A stretch of DNA of 64,000 bases from Prinsepia uniflora (taxonomy: Eukaryota > Streptophyta > Magnoliopsida > Rosales > Rosaceae), in contig CM064870.1 of the NCBI GenBank assembly GCA_032719365.1, positions 28,103,066-28,167,065 of the forward strand. Direction: 5' to 3'. The number at the start of each line of letters is the position of its first letter. Within the stretch, counting starts at the first letter, position 1. Both the position numbers and the translations under genes were made by a program. Positions 36,173-48,990 of this stretch are shown one piece after another. The notes beneath the pieces were generated by a model. It searched no databases, was not told the DNA's origin, and was given only the letters and a program-made list of their open reading frames with translations.

Positions 36173-36497
36173 TTGCACCATGAGCTCCCAAAAACAAAAC
36201 CGCAAGGGCGAGGCCCAAAGCGGACAATATGGTGCTAGATGAGTCGGGTTCTGACCGAGGAGGGTCGGGTCCTGACAATTTGGTATCAAAGCCAGACCCC
36301 GACCGGGAAGTGTGCCATCGAGGACGCTGGGCCCTAAGGGGGGTGGATTGTAAGACCCGTGTCCTAAAGGGAACGGTGAACAATCCCACATTCCTGCGAG
36401 TGGGAATGGTCTGAGAGAGGATGGTGGTGTGCCTTAAATGTGTAGTCACACACCTATTTAGCACTAGACCTTTTGGGAGTTCAAGTGGCTTTGGGGG

Positions 36498-36566
36498 GGA
36501 TTGGAACCCCAAAGTTAAGCGAGTTGAGGCTGGTGCAATTCCATGATAGGTGACCCCCTGGAAAGT
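36498..36566 (+). promoter_or_regulatory. 5S rRNA-like block, Cassandra LTR2
   Basis: This is the same block in the second LTR, with AAAGTTAAGC kept and box C changed to GATAGGTGACCCCCTGGAAAG. The box C changes may weaken TFIIIA binding. Confidence 0.8.
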
Positions 36567-36903
36567 TGCACCATGAGCTCCCGAAAACAAAACCGTGGGG
36601 GCGATGCCCAAAGCGGACAATATGGTGCTAGATGAGTCGGGTTCTGACCGAGGAGAGTCGGGTCCTGACACCTTATATAGGTGAAGGAGGAACCATCTAG
36701 ATGTCTTCATCAATACTTCATCTACCTACCTACTTCATTATTGAATCTTCCACCTACTTCCCTCTTGAACCTTCTACATGTATCTTGGGTTGATGCACTT
36801 TAAGATTAATCTAGAACCACAAATATGTTCTAGATAAGCCAATTATGGAAACCCAAAATACCTTTTGTGAATATACTTTAATTTTGGGCTTGGATATTTT
36901 ACA

Positions 36904-37007
36904 ATACCGTCCTGCATATTGTTCTTTCTTACCCGAGGTTGGAATATGATCCGATTGTTATTTAGCTCTTGTTAAAAGCTTTCAGAGCGATAACATAATC
37001 TGGTGGT
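36904..37007. other. Host flank between copia LTR and Yippee pseudogene
   Basis: AT-rich unique-looking sequence. It would hold the 5' end of the pseudogene, but no start codon in frame with the CQIC exon is visible before in-frame stops. Confidence 0.4.
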
Positions 37008-37329
37008 AATCCCTTCTTCAGATGCCAAATTTGCAAAAATTATTTTGCTCTACGTCATGACCTTCTATCCAAAGTGTGTTCTTACAAAGAACTGAAAAGT
37101 GATTAAATATGTTATTTATCACAAACAAAAGTGTAAGTCTGAAAGCAAAAAATAAAAAACAAAAAAAAATAATTATTATTTATCCAACCTAACTTATGAC
37201 ATGATTTTTTTATCCAAGTAGACCAACTAGTTGTGTATAAAAACTCATGGTAGTTGTTACATGCTATGTATCAGTATATGCTGCATTTGTATGTACTGTT
37301 CCTCTTTGGTTATGTAGGTTAAAAATGGG

Positions 37330-37372
<43 letters not shown>

Positions 37373-37577
37373 TTCTAAGGCATCGAACATCAACCATCAA
37401 CCATCAACCATCAACGTAGGGGAAAAGAGGAGATGATGCTTTTAAGTGGTGCTTTTTTTATTGTTGAGGGCGGGTCTTAGGTTTGAAGTACATTTAAGCT
37501 TATACACCGACTCATATGTTCAACAGTTCAAGGAAGGGAGGTTTATAATTGAGAAAGCGAAGATTGCCAACAAGTAG
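37008..37577 (+). pseudogene. Yippee-like zinc-binding protein, decayed paralogue
   Basis: Exon 1 relic (about 37008-37073) reads FFRCQICKNYFALRHDLLSK, matching the first CXXC segment and the DxISK motif of Yippee proteins (the intact gene here has YSCCNCRNHVSLHDDIISK). It is followed by GTGTGT where a donor is expected. Exon 2 is decayed: EEMMLLSG (about 37432-37455, matching xDRHLLTG), VLGLKY-I-stop-AY (matching VLGWKYERAY) and, after a frameshift, QFKEGRFIIEKAKIANK-stop (37524-37577, matching QKYKEGKFIFEKSKI). The second CXXC and the GRHGRAFLF segment are not recoverable, and the heptamer repeat ACCATCA (37388-37415) sits where HAMNV should be. At least one in-frame stop, one frameshift and loss of the second metal site make it nonfunctional. 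It lies in the same orientation as the intact gene at 58084. Confidence 0.75.
37331..37368. repeat. (TA)n microsatellite
   Basis: About 19 TA units lie in the intron-like gap of the Yippee pseudogene. An ACCATCA heptamer tract (four units) follows at about 37388-37415. Confidence 0.95.
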
Positions 37578-39055
37578 GAATAGTAATCTTCACTTTGTGG
37601 ATGAGTATTGTCCGGCTGACTTGTTGCTGGTCCTGCAAATCTGAAACATGTGATGGTTATATTTGGTGGCCTTATCCAGTTATTTGAAAATATGCGCCTA
37701 TGGCATGAATGATCTCAGTAATAATATGTTTGTCTTATATTTTCCTCTTTGTGACAACTTGTTATCGGTAAAGCCGTTTGCTTTTCACAGTTTTTTAGTA
37801 GTATTGTGCTCTGACATCATTTGTATTACCTTATAAAAAATAGTTGAATTTAACACCCCATATATTATATTATTTAGTACACTCCACTTTTTTATTTTAA
37901 TATTTTTTATTTTTTGATGAATCAAATTTTCAAACGTATCCCTCATCTTTGAATTTACTTTATTTTATAAAAATTTAAAATCACAATAATTGAGTAGCCT
38001 TTTTAATCGATATTTTGGTCCGGGTTTTTTGTCGAAATTGAAACCAAACTGGTTAGGACCCCGGTTATGGTTCGTTTCGGTTATAAGTCTCAAAATCGTT
38101 TGAAATGAAAACCGATTAAACTAGTTTAGTTCGATTTTGAACCGATTTTGGACCAGTTTAATTGTTTTTCGATTGAGACGGAGAGAACAAGGAGACTTGG
38201 AGAGGAGGAGATCGAGGTAGAGGGGAAGGAGAGAGGGCGGGAGATCGAGGCATGGAGATCGTCGAAGACTGAGAGGGGGAGATTGATGAAGCGAAAATGG
38301 GGAGATCAAGAGAGAAAGAGGAAGGGAGATTGAGGGAGAGAGGGAGGGAGATCGACGAAGATGGGGAGGTCTAGCTTTCTAGGATTGTCTTCGAAGAGAT
38401 CGAGGACTCTAGTCGAGGGAGATGGAGATTGGAGAGATCGACATCGAAGGAGAAGAAGGGCTCGAAAGAGATGGAGATTGGAGAGATCGTGTCATCGACG
38501 GAGAGGGAGTGGTCGAGGGAGAAGGAGAGGGACAACACTGAGGAATGATGCTAAGTAGAGGAGACGACGTTTGTGTGAGCCTGTGAGAATATGAGGTTGA
38601 GAGAGAAGATAGTCGAAAGGGATAAGAGTAGAGATTAGGGTTGAATTAATGAAACAAAAAATCGGTAAGATAGGACTGAATTCTCTGATTCAGCATCACA
38701 CAGCAACCTAGGCTTCTAATTGGGGTATTCTAATTGGGCCAGATAGGACCAACAATTAAAACAAAACTGAAGCCCAGTGCATTAAAATCCAAAATTGAAG
38801 CCCATTTGGTTATTTGGTTCGGTTCAGTTTCATCAAATAAAAAATTGGAATTGAAGCGGTTTAGACCCGATTTGGTTCGATTTTTACTATTTAGTTTCAA
38901 TTTTTACTATTTAGTTTCAATTTTCATTTGGTTCGGTATTTTTTCAATTTGGTGCGATTTTTCAGTCGGTTTTTTCGAACTGATTAACACCCCTATCATT
39001 TAGTAGTCTAGCTATAAATCAGCATTAAATATTACTATTTATTATTACCTATACT
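37578..39055. repeat. AT-rich flank plus unclassified repeat with a GA-rich core
   Basis: 37578-37850 is AT-rich unique-looking DNA, perhaps the old 3' region of the pseudogene. From about 38020 to 38995 there are degenerate 'ggttcggttt' and 'gaaccgattttgg' motifs at both ends around a strongly GA-rich core (38170-38560). 'ttaacacccc' occurs near both edges (37850 and 38983), but in direct orientation. Such motifs are common in plant non-autonomous transposons. I cannot assign a class, and open frames in the GA-rich core are low complexity. Confidence 0.4.
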
Positions 39056-39344
39056 TACTTTGTAACACCTTGGATCAATAAAGTGCAAAAAGACATTTTG
39101 CCCTTGGAAGTCGATGTGTTGACTTTAACCAAAAGTTAAAATGTTGACTTTTTTACTAAGATCTCTTCTCGATGATTCGAGAAGACTGTTACGAAAATCT
39201 TGGAATTCTGAGTCCGTAGATAGGCAACATGCCAAAAATGGAGTCTAAATAAGTATGTTATGGGCTAAAAGAAAGATAAGGGTATTTTAGTAATTTGGTT
39301 TGGATGGGCAAATTTGTAATTTCACATAAGGATTTTAGGGTCAT

Positions 39345-42307
39345 TGTAACGACCCGTCCCGAGTATCGGGATTTAATGATATTTAATTGTGATTTACTAA
39401 TCTGGGATTAGTTGAGCGATTTCGGACGAATTGTGCAAAATGACCGTTTTGCCCCTGGGCGTGGGCAAAACGTTGACTTTTAATTCGGATGGTCAAATGG
39501 ACTTTGACCGATGACCGTGACGTAGTTCGGGACGTCACGAGTTCATAGACAGGTGGCACGTTCGTTTCCGACGTTCGTGGTGAAAGTTATGATGTACGGA
39601 AGTCCAGGGGCATTTTCGTAATTTGGACGATATAGGGGCAAATGTTGACTTTTTGACCAGGATGTCCGATGGCCGAGGGCTAAGGACCGTTACGTAGGTA
39701 TCGTCGGTACGAATCCAATGACAAGCGGCACGCATCAATCGGAGTCCGTATGACCGAGTTACGGGTCAGGATGCGTGAGGGGCATTTTGGTAATTTTCTG
39801 CACAAGGGCAGAATGGTAATTTGGACTGTGATTTTGAACAGCCGTGAGTTGGAGCCATGATTGAGCTGGGTGGATGGCTAGTGCGATCTATCCCTGAATT
39901 GTTTAGTATAATTGTAACATGGGGGAACATTATGATTGTGTTATTGATTAATTAATTGAATTATTCCTCCATTAATCCCTTCAAACTTCTTCAACCGTGA
40001 ACAACCAAACTTCAATTTTCTCCTACCCTTAATCTCCTCTCTATCCACTGATTTTGTGAACGAAATTGACAAGAATTGAGACTGGAATGATTTGGGAAAA
40101 CACGAGGGACTAATTGAGAGCTGGGGGCTGGAATTTCGAAAATTCCGAAATTCGGGGGGAAAATCGAATTGGAAGATTTGGGCCTTGACGATCGAATTGG
40201 AGATTGGTTTGAGTCTTCTGGGATTGCCACGATCATTTTCGTCGAAGGAACGAAGCGGATTGAGGACCGTTTGAGGAAGAACAGAACTACTGTAGCTTCA
40301 GAAATTTCGAGCTTGAGTCGTGGGATTTGAAGCTTGGAGTGATGCAATTGGACTGGGGATTGAGTTCATTATGACCTCACGATGCTAATGGATGCATCAA
40401 TTGAAAGAATCGATTGACATGGGAGGATTTCGGATGATGAACAGCGATCGGATTGTTCTTCGTGTGATCATCCTTGATCTTAAGGTTTGAGGTATGATTG
40501 TGTGTAATTTAGTCCACAGATCCCTAATTGAATCTAATTCGATGCTAATGGAATTTTGAATTGATGGAATCGGTGTCGAATTGCTAGGATTTGGACCGGG
40601 TCTTATCGCGGGTTTTTCAACCCGTTTACCAGTCATTCGGGTGAAGGAGATCACTGTGCAGACACTGTAGCAGGCGCGTGGCTTTCACGCGCAGCCACTC
40701 ACGGCGGCGCGTGACGGCGCGTGGGCACGAATCTCGAGGTGAGGTCAACATGACTTTTATCCTATACATTGTAACGAACATTTTGGGATTGGTTTCGTGT
40801 CGATCGGACACCGTCTCGATATTGTTCGGGATGTCCGAAGGTTTTAAATCCAATTTAAAAATACTTAAAAATTCGGGAAAATTACGGGACTTGAATAGGA
40901 TGTTATTGATGAGGTTAGTGATCCTCTAAATTGATTTGAACAGGATTGGGAGTCCCGGTGATAGTGAGGTGGCCCGGGAAGGCCTATGGCACGCGTATCG
41001 AGGCGCTCGGTTAAACGGTCTGTGAGTGGACATTGGTTTCATAAATTCGATGCATGCATAACTATTTTATGATTTTTATAATTATGATTAAATGATTTAC
41101 TTTGGATATCGGTGAATTTAAAATGATTTCACGTATTTCGAGGTGAATTACGTATTTGCACGTAAACCGAGGTTTTCTGGATTTGCACCGATTTCCATAA
41201 ATGTGGTTGGATATGATTTCATGAAACGGTTACGAACTTGAATAATGTAAAATCGGGCCAGGGGCCCAGTTGAACTATGAAATCGGGCCAGGGGCCCAGT
41301 TAACATGTGGATCGGGCCAGGGGCCCAGTTAACTTATGAAATCGGGCCAGGGGCCCAGTTGACTTCTACATGTGTTTGCGGGTCGGGGACCCTAAAACGG
41401 AATTGAATAAATGTTTTCTGGTTTACATTTTATATATATTCACATGCTAAAAACAATAGTGGTTTTGATGATATGGAAAATCTGGTTATGGCATGTTTCA
41501 CGGTATTTGGGCTTGAGACCCGTCTGATGAAACTTAATGATTGGTTTGGATTTTTATCCATGTATATATATATGCCTTGCATGTGGATATCGATAAAATG
41601 TATTTAGTACTGCACTGTATAGATCCTTCCATATTATATTGTCTCCTCCGGCGAGGTACCCCGGAGAGGTCACGGGCGTCTAGTACGTCCAGCGTCTATG
41701 ACGCTAAGCATCAGGTGATGCTGTACCCGAACGGGGTTCGGGGATTTAACTCGGAAAATTGAGACCCGAGTGGCACGCGTAGCCTTGTGATTGTGACCTT
41801 ATTGACGTCAGGGACGTCAGACATCAGGGATGTCGGATTGGAGTGTATAGTGCAGTGGCTAAAATAATGGTTATGGTTTATATTATATGCCTTATGGTTC
41901 ATATTACTGGATTTATGAAATAACTCTTGGATTTACTTTTGGAAATTGAAACTATGCTTTGGTTTCCGGGCTAAGGCCCTAATGGTTATTTCTAAATAAA
42001 TATGGGATTATTGGTTTTGCTGCATGCATATGATTTTACTGGGGGGCATAAATGTCTTATAAATGTTTTAAACAGACTTGTTTATTTTCGTCCACTCACA
42101 GCTTTTATTTTCAATGCCCTTCAGGTTGATTCCGGATACGACTGCAGCAGAGACTTGAGCATCGCACACCTCCTCCATCGATCCTTACGCACTCTGGAAG
42201 CCCGTTTGGGCAATGGCAATCGGTTATCCCTTGTCTGGCGCCTCTTGTCAAACGGGAGCACGTCACATTCCATGGTAATCCCGGGGGGATTGGGATGGGT
42301 CGTGTCA
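39345..42307 (+). repeat. E2 5' LTR
   Basis: Landmarks are those of E1: paired TGACGT about 39517-39538, GC-rich block 40670-40730, and four GGGCCAGGGGCCC palindromes 41250-41365. The conserved hairpin is replaced here by 'ggatggctagtgcgatctatcc' (about 39872), keeping only outer complementarity. Confidence 0.93.
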
Positions 42308-45300
42308 AGTGGTATCAGAGCAGGTTTTGCTCTTTTGTGCGCGAAGGTCGAGGGTGTGATGTCTCTTTGGGCTGCTGTCCCATTGTCAACCTGATAGATA
42401 GTTTTGGGTTTGTATGGTGAATTGGGTGTGTTTGGCCTGATACGCCGTGCATTGTTGCGATTCAACCCAGGTGGGGTTGCATACGATTAACTGGTAATGT
42501 GGGACCGTCGGTTCGGTCATGTGATGATGGATTGTTGTGCCACTGGGCACAGCTAGGTTCAGGGAACCCCATTGGAATAATGTTATGGAAGTGCGAAACT
42601 CAGTTGAGTATTGGTCTAAGTTTTGGACCCTAGTAGTGTTGGCTAGTGTACGGGGGTTGGTGCATCGGAGTTAGCCGATGACCTTCGTGGTGGAACCCAC
42701 GATGGAACCCACGTTGAATTGACGATTGGATTGGATTGGACGTCTATACGATGTCAGGACCGCGGGGTCGGTCAGGTTGTGGATTTTACTGCAAAAGGCA
42801 GTTGGGTTCGGTGGAACCCTAGGGTGTGATTTTGGAACCCTAATTTATAATTGATGGACCGAAAGGTGAACCTTAAGTGAGAACTTGTGCTGCGACGAGC
42901 GGCTGAGGTCATGGATGACCATGTGGATGACTCTAGTGAGTCTTATGGGTTCAATCTATGGATACGGTTGTGAGATGAAATATGGAATCCCGTGTTGGAT
43001 CGAATATTAGTGTGAGGTGTGGTTACGGATTTTGACAACGATGACTGTTGGTCGACAGTTGTGTCGAGATAACTGGCTATCGAGAGTATTTAGTGTGGCT
43101 TTCACACTTGGGGATCAGGGGATGTTCAAGGAACGTCCATTATCCTGATGTGCCAGTGGTCAAATTGGAGGTACCCATAGTCCTGGGGTACGAGTGGTGT
43201 TACGGGATCGTCGTTCGGAATGAACGGAGATCCAGGGTAACAACTTTGCACACTGTGTGCTAGCATGGATGTTCGTGTGCTAGCATGGGTGTTCGTGTGC
43301 TATGTATGGATGTTGGTATGGTGATACCTATATGCCAATACTAGTATGGATGCCTGTGTGCTGATACTGGTATTGATGATGGTGCGTTGGTGCTGGTACT
43401 AGCGCTGGTGCAGGTGACAGTAATTGTGATGACGATGAGCCACCAGTTGGGGTGTGACTCTGTCATGATGAACAGATGATTGGTATCTGCGACTCAGTGG
43501 TGGTTGAGTCTTGGACTGGATGGGATCCAGTGGAGGTTGTGTCGTGTTGGGATAAGTCCTAACAGATATATGATGACAAGTGATGAATGGATCAAAGGTA
43601 TGATTGAAAATTTGGGGGAATCTTGGGATGATGTCCCCTAGGTCATGTGTATTGGTGGATTTGGGGAGTTTTTGTCAACTCCGAGATTGGTAAGATTTTT
43701 TATTTCTTATATCCCCAGAGAGTACAAGGAAATTATTGAAATTGGAAAAAGTCGGGGAAAACCATTCGTGGTATTGATGTGGGATTTTGTGATTGTGAAT
43801 CACTTGGAACCTGAGGATTGAACCTGTTTAGGTTGAGATGTGAGACGGAGGCAGTATGGTATGCACATTCAGGCAAAATTGTGGATATTCCGTTCGGAAT
43901 CGGGGTGTGTGCATACATGATTATTGACGGACGTGAGGTCCGAGTAATGAATTGATTTTGGACACGTGGTGGTCCAAGTGAGGTATGGACGTGGGCAGTC
44001 CAGTGGTTGGACTTGACATCTCATTGGGAGCATGTCTGTTTCCAACGTGGTTGGAACTCCCGTTTCGGGGAGAGTTGTGATTGGGAGACGAGAGGAGTGC
44101 TCGTTTCCGCATCAGTGATTGGTATTCCGAAGTCATTAGGGTTGACTTCATATTTCCTGTCGTGGCAGATGATGATTGTTGCTACCAGTACGTTGAGCGT
44201 GTATTGGTAGGTGGACCCAGGTTTGGCCTTGGGTCATTGGACACAAGAAGTTTTGTATGATTTTGGATTTGGTGGTGGTATGCGTGGCCATCTTTCCACC
44301 AAGGGAAATTTGGCGAAGGATTCAATTGAGGGTGTAAGACCCTACGATCAGCTTTCGGATGGATCGTTAGCTATGTGAGCATATGTGGATCCTAGGCGGA
44401 TCTGATTTGTGATGTTGTCGACTTTGGACGATGTGACGATCTAGGATCGTGATGTTTCTTGTCGGGTGACGTAGCGATGGATCTGGGTTGTGATCGTGAT
44501 GATCCAGATTGGATGAGAGTTATCACTCTTACCTTGGTATGTGAGTCATAAATGACGGGACTGAACTTCTTTTCGGAGTGAAGTCCATATGGTTTGTGAC
44601 TTGGTTGAGTAGGTTTCCGATGTGGTCGGATTTTGTCAACCTTTGACGTGTGGATATTGGGATTGGCTTCCCTATGAAGTCAATCGAGTGTTTTGGAGAG
44701 GCAACCGATAGATTCGGTTACGTTACGTCTTGATGGACGTAAACGAGATTTTGGGTTTTGGAATCGAATTTCTGGGTGACGATTCAGGATTCGATTGCGA
44801 AGCTCGAAAATGGATTACTAGATTTGGGTGCGGAATGGTTATTCCAATGCTAGCTTACGGAATAATGATTTCGGATTCGGATTTGGAAATGGGTTAAAAA
44901 TATGATGTTGGGTTCGGATTCGGGATTTCTTACGAAATTGCGAATTCGGATTCGGAATTGGAACTAGATGACGGGTGGAGTTCGTTTTGTCTCATGTTGG
45001 TTTGGGCAAATGTACTCCATTACTAGAACGTGTTTGGCTATGACCTGGGTGGCTATAGTCAGATTGATGGATTGAGGTACGTACAGGGTACGTTGTACGA
45101 TGATTGATACTGGTTAGGTTGAGTGGTGCCTAATGGCGGTACATGGGATGTACCAGTGGTGTGTAACTAATGTGTTGGTAATCGGATTGGTTCTGATATC
45201 ATTTGTTTGGCTGTATTGTGGACTGGACATTGGATATTGTGCGCTGGGCAGAGTGATTTTGTCAGGGTTCAGTGATTGTATGAGCAGGTGCTCTTGGCCA

Positions 45301-46028
45301 CGGTTGGCTAGTGGAACCCGGTATTGATATGTGTGTTCACTGCTGGGCTGGTATTCAATGTGTTCCAGTTACACCACTTGATGGAGTAAGTTGACGGTAT
45401 GCGTACACTCAGGATGAGTGAATTGGTGGTCAGAGTAACCACGAGTAGCCTTGTGTGATTTTATCACACCGTGATTTCCCAGCGTTTTGGTTCGTTGAGG
45501 GAGTCGGCGATTATGGACATTGAGATTATGTTGTGTCGCAGGATTGGGCTTGCCCTGCGAATTGAGATCATGTGGTTGATCTTGCGCTACATCGAGAGTG
45601 ATGTAGTACGTGGTGTTGTCACGGATAGACAGATGGTTGGGGCTTTACTAGGGTGGTAAAGCTTAGTGGTGACAGTTAGACTGATGGTGTCAGCATGGAC
45701 TGACAAATGAGATTTGGTGACTCCCAACGGGAGCAAATGTAAGGATTTATTGATAATGGAAAGGAACCATCTAGCTGAAGGAGTCAGCTAAATGGTTAGG
45801 CGATTTTATCGCGGATCAGGTGATCATTTCTACTCGAGGTGGTCGAGTGTTGTTGCTATTATGACGTATGACTGAGATGGTATGTCTGGGTACAGCCGAG
45901 GCTGGTGTTGACCCAGTGTGTGGGTGTACAAGTGTACACAGATTTGAGGTCGAATTGTTTTCCACAAGGTGGTTGTGGAATAAGGTTATTGGTAATTTCG
46001 AGGACGAAATTCTTTAAGGAGGGAAGGT
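42308..46028 (+). mobile_element. E2 internal domain, non-coding
   Basis: It is collinear with E1 5034-8608 with small indels. No frame is conserved as protein between the two. The pol tail relic GNFEDEIL-stop is at 45991-46017. Confidence 0.85.
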
Positions 46029-48990
46029 TGTAACGACCCGTCCCGAATATCGGGATTTAATGATATTTAATTGTGATTTACTAATCTGGGATTAGTTGAG
46101 CGATTTCGGACGAATTGTGCAAAATGACCGTTTTGCCCCTAGGCGTGGGCAAAACGTTGACTTTTAATTCGGATGGTCAAATGGACTTTGACCGATGATC
46201 GTGACGTGTTCGGGACGTCACGAGTTCATAGACAGGTGGCACGTTCGTTTCCGACGTTCGTGGTGAAAGTTATGATGTACGGAAGTCCAGGGGCATTTTC
46301 GTAATTTGGACGATATAGGGGCAAATGTTGACTTTTTGACCAGGATGTCCGATGGCCGAGGGCCAAGGACCGTTACGTAGGTATCGTCGATACGAATCCA
46401 ATGACAGGCGGCACGCATTAATCGGAGTCCGTATGACCGAGTTACGGGTCAGGATGCGTGAGGGGCATTTTGGTAATTTTCTGCACAAGGGCAGAATGGT
46501 AATTTGGACTGTGATTTTGAACAGCCGTGAGTTGGAGCCATGATTGAGCTGGGTGGATGGCTAGTGCGATCTATCCCTGAATTGTTTAGTATAATTGTAA
46601 CATGGGGGAACATTATGATTGTGTTATTGATTAATTAATTGAATTATTCCTCCATTAATCCCTTCAAACTTCTTCAACCGTGAACAACCAAACTTCAATT
46701 TTCTCCTACCCTTAATCTCCTCTCTATCCACTAATTTTGTGAACGAAATTGACAAGAATTGAGACTGGAATGATTTGGGAAAACACGAGGGACTAATTGA
46801 GAGCTGGGGGCTGGAATTTCGAAAATTCCGAAATTCGGGGGGAAAATCGAATTGGAAGATTTGGGCCTTGACGATCGAATTGGAGATTGGTTTGAGTCTT
46901 CTGGGATTGCCACGATCATTTTCGTCGAAGGAACGAAGCGGATTGAGGGCCGTTTGAGGAAGAACAGAACTACTGTAGCTTCAGAAATTTCGAGCTTGAG
47001 TCGTGGGATTTGAAGCTTGGAGTGATGCAATTGGACTGGGGATTGAGTTCATTATGACCTCACGATGCTAATGGATGCATCAATTGAAAGAATCGATTGA
47101 CATGGGAGGATTTCGGATGATGAACAGCGATCGGATTGTTCTTCGTGTGATCATCCTTGATCTTAAGGTTTGAGGTATGATTGTGTGTAATTTAGTCCAC
47201 AGATCCCTAATTGAATCTAATTCGATGCTAATGGAATTTTGAATTGATGGAATCGGTGTCGAATTGCTAGGATTTGGACCGGGTCTTATCGCGGGTTTTT
47301 CAACCCGTTTACCAGTCATTCGGGTGAAGGAGATCACTATGCAGACACTGTAGCAGGCGCGTGGCTTTCACGCGCAGCCACTCACGGCGGCGCGTGACGG
47401 CGCGTGGGCACGAATCTCGAGGTGAGGTCAACATGACTTTTATCCTATACATTGTAACGAACATTTTGGGATTGGTTTCGTGTCGATCGGACACCGTCTC
47501 GATATTGTTCGGGATGTCCGAAGGTTTTAAATCCAATTTAAAAATACTTAAAAATTCGGGAAAATTACGGGACTTGAATAGGATGTTATTGATGAGGTTA
47601 GTGATCCTCTAAATTGATTTGAACAGGATTGGGAGTCCCGGTGATAGTGAGGTGGCCCGGGAAGGCCTATGGCACGCGTATCGAGGCGCTCGGTTAAACG
47701 GTCTGTGAGTGGACATTGGTTTCATAAATTCGATGCATGCATAACTGTTTTATGATTTTTATAATTATGATTAAATGATTTACTTTGGATATCGGTGAAT
47801 TTAAAATGATTTCACGTATTTCGAGGTGAATTACGTATTTGCACGTAAACCGAGGTTTTCTGGATTTGCACCGATTTCCATAAATGTGGTTGGATATGAT
47901 TTCATGAAACGGTTACGAACTTGAATAATGTAAAATCGGGCCAGGGGCCCAGTTGAACTATGAAATCGGGCCAGGGGCCCAGTTAACATGTGGATCGGGC
48001 CAGGGGCCCAGTTAACTTATGAAATCGGGCCAGGGGCCCAGTTGACTTCTACATGTGTTTGCGGGTCGGGGACCCTAAAACGGAATTGAATAAATGTTTT
48101 CTGGTTTACATTTTATATATATTCACATGCTAAAAACAATAGTGGTTTTGATGATATGGAAAATCTGGTTATGGCATGTTTCACGGTATTTGGGCTTGAG
48201 ACCCGTCTGATGAAACTTAATGATTGGTTTGGATTTTTATCCATGTATATATATATGCCTTGCATGTGGATATCGATAAAATGTATTTAGTACTGCACTG
48301 TATAGATCCTTCCATATTATATTGTCTCCTCCGGCGAGGTACCCCGGAGAGGTCACGGGCGTCTAGTACGTCCAGCGTCTATGACGCTAAGCATCAGGTG
48401 ATGCTGTACCCGAACGGGGTTCGGGGATTTAACTCGGAAAATTGAGACCCGAGTGGCACGCGTAGCCTTGTGATTGTGACCTTATTGACGTCAGGGACGT
48501 CAGACATCAGGGATGTCGGATTGGAGTGTATAGTGCAGTGGCTAAAATAATGGTTATGGTTTATATTATATGCCTTATGGTTCATATTACTGGATTTATG
48601 AAATAACTCTTGGATTTACTTTTGGAAATTGAAACTATGCTTTGGTTTCCGGGCTAAGGCCCTAATGGTTATTTCTAAATAAATATGGGATTATTGGTTT
48701 TGGTGCATGCATATGATTTTACTGGGGGGCATAAATGTCTTATAAATGTTTTAAACAGACTTGTTTATTTTCGTCCACTCACAGCTTTTGTTTTCAATGC
48801 CCTTCAGGTTGATTCCGGATACGACTGCAGCAGAGACTTGAGCATCGCACACCTCCTCCATCGATCCTTACGCACTTTGGAAGCCCGTTTGGGCAATGGC
48901 AATCGGTTATCCCTTGTCTGGCGCCTCTAGTCAGACGGGAGCACGTCACATTCCATGGTAATCCCGGGGGGATTGGGATGGGTCGTGTAA
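46029..48990 (+). repeat. E2 3' LTR
   Basis: It is nearly identical to the 5' LTR and intact, ending at the GTCAT duplication. It has the same landmarks, with palindromes at 47932-48050. Confidence 0.93.

Larger units (their letters stand above)
35956..36670 (+). mobile_element. Cassandra terminal-repeat retrotransposon in miniature (TRIM) with 5S rRNA-like LTRs
   Basis: It is 715 bp, flanked by perfect CCTTA (35951-35955 and 36671-36675). LTR1 is 35956-36277 and LTR2 is 36349-36670, both 322 bp, TGTAAGACCC to GGGTCCTGACA. A PBS-like TGGTATCAAAGCC lies at 36281-36293 and the polypurine AAGGGGGGTGGA just before LTR2. Each LTR contains a block matching the internal promoter of 5S rRNA genes, which defines the Cassandra family. 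There is no coding capacity, and movement depends on other elements' proteins. The LTRs differ at a moderate number of positions, so this copy is not new. It sits in the copia LTR. Confidence 0.93.
22548..36903 (-). mobile_element. Copia 5' LTR, split by E3 and by a Cassandra element
   Basis: The minus-strand LTR begins TGTAAAATATCCAAGCCC (at 36903) and ends CTACAACTTTCCCCA (at 22548). The pieces 36676-36903, 35742-35955 and 22548-22706 add up to about 600 bp, a normal copia size. E3 entered with duplication AATTA and Cassandra with CCTTA. Just beyond 36903 lies AT-rich host DNA and the Yippee-like pseudogene. The other copia LTR is outside the window. Confidence 0.82.
39345..48990 (+). mobile_element. 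E2: complete, very young long-LTR non-autonomous retrotransposon
   Basis: It is bounded by GTCAT (39340-39344 and 48991-48995). 5' LTR 39345-42307 (2963 bp), PBS TGGTATCAGAGC 42310-42321, internal domain 42308-46028, polypurine tract AAGGAGGGAAGG 46016-46027, 3' LTR 46029-48990 (2962 bp). By eye the LTRs differ at about 18 positions (0.6%), including single-base indels. The 3' LTR ends GTGTAA instead of GTGTCA. It is a close relative of E1 and lacks gag and pol. With a commonly used plant rate of 1.3e-8 per site per year the age would be about a quarter of a million years, a rough inference. Confidence 0.95.

Noticed and set aside
35886..36713. Longest open frame of the window, 275 codons, minus strand
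   Set aside because: It runs antisense through both Cassandra LTRs, and its two halves repeat each other because the LTRs do. It has no protein family features.
38148..38558. Arg/Glu-rich frames
   Set aside because: GA-rich low-complexity DNA gives such frames in any phase. There is no domain and no codon pattern.
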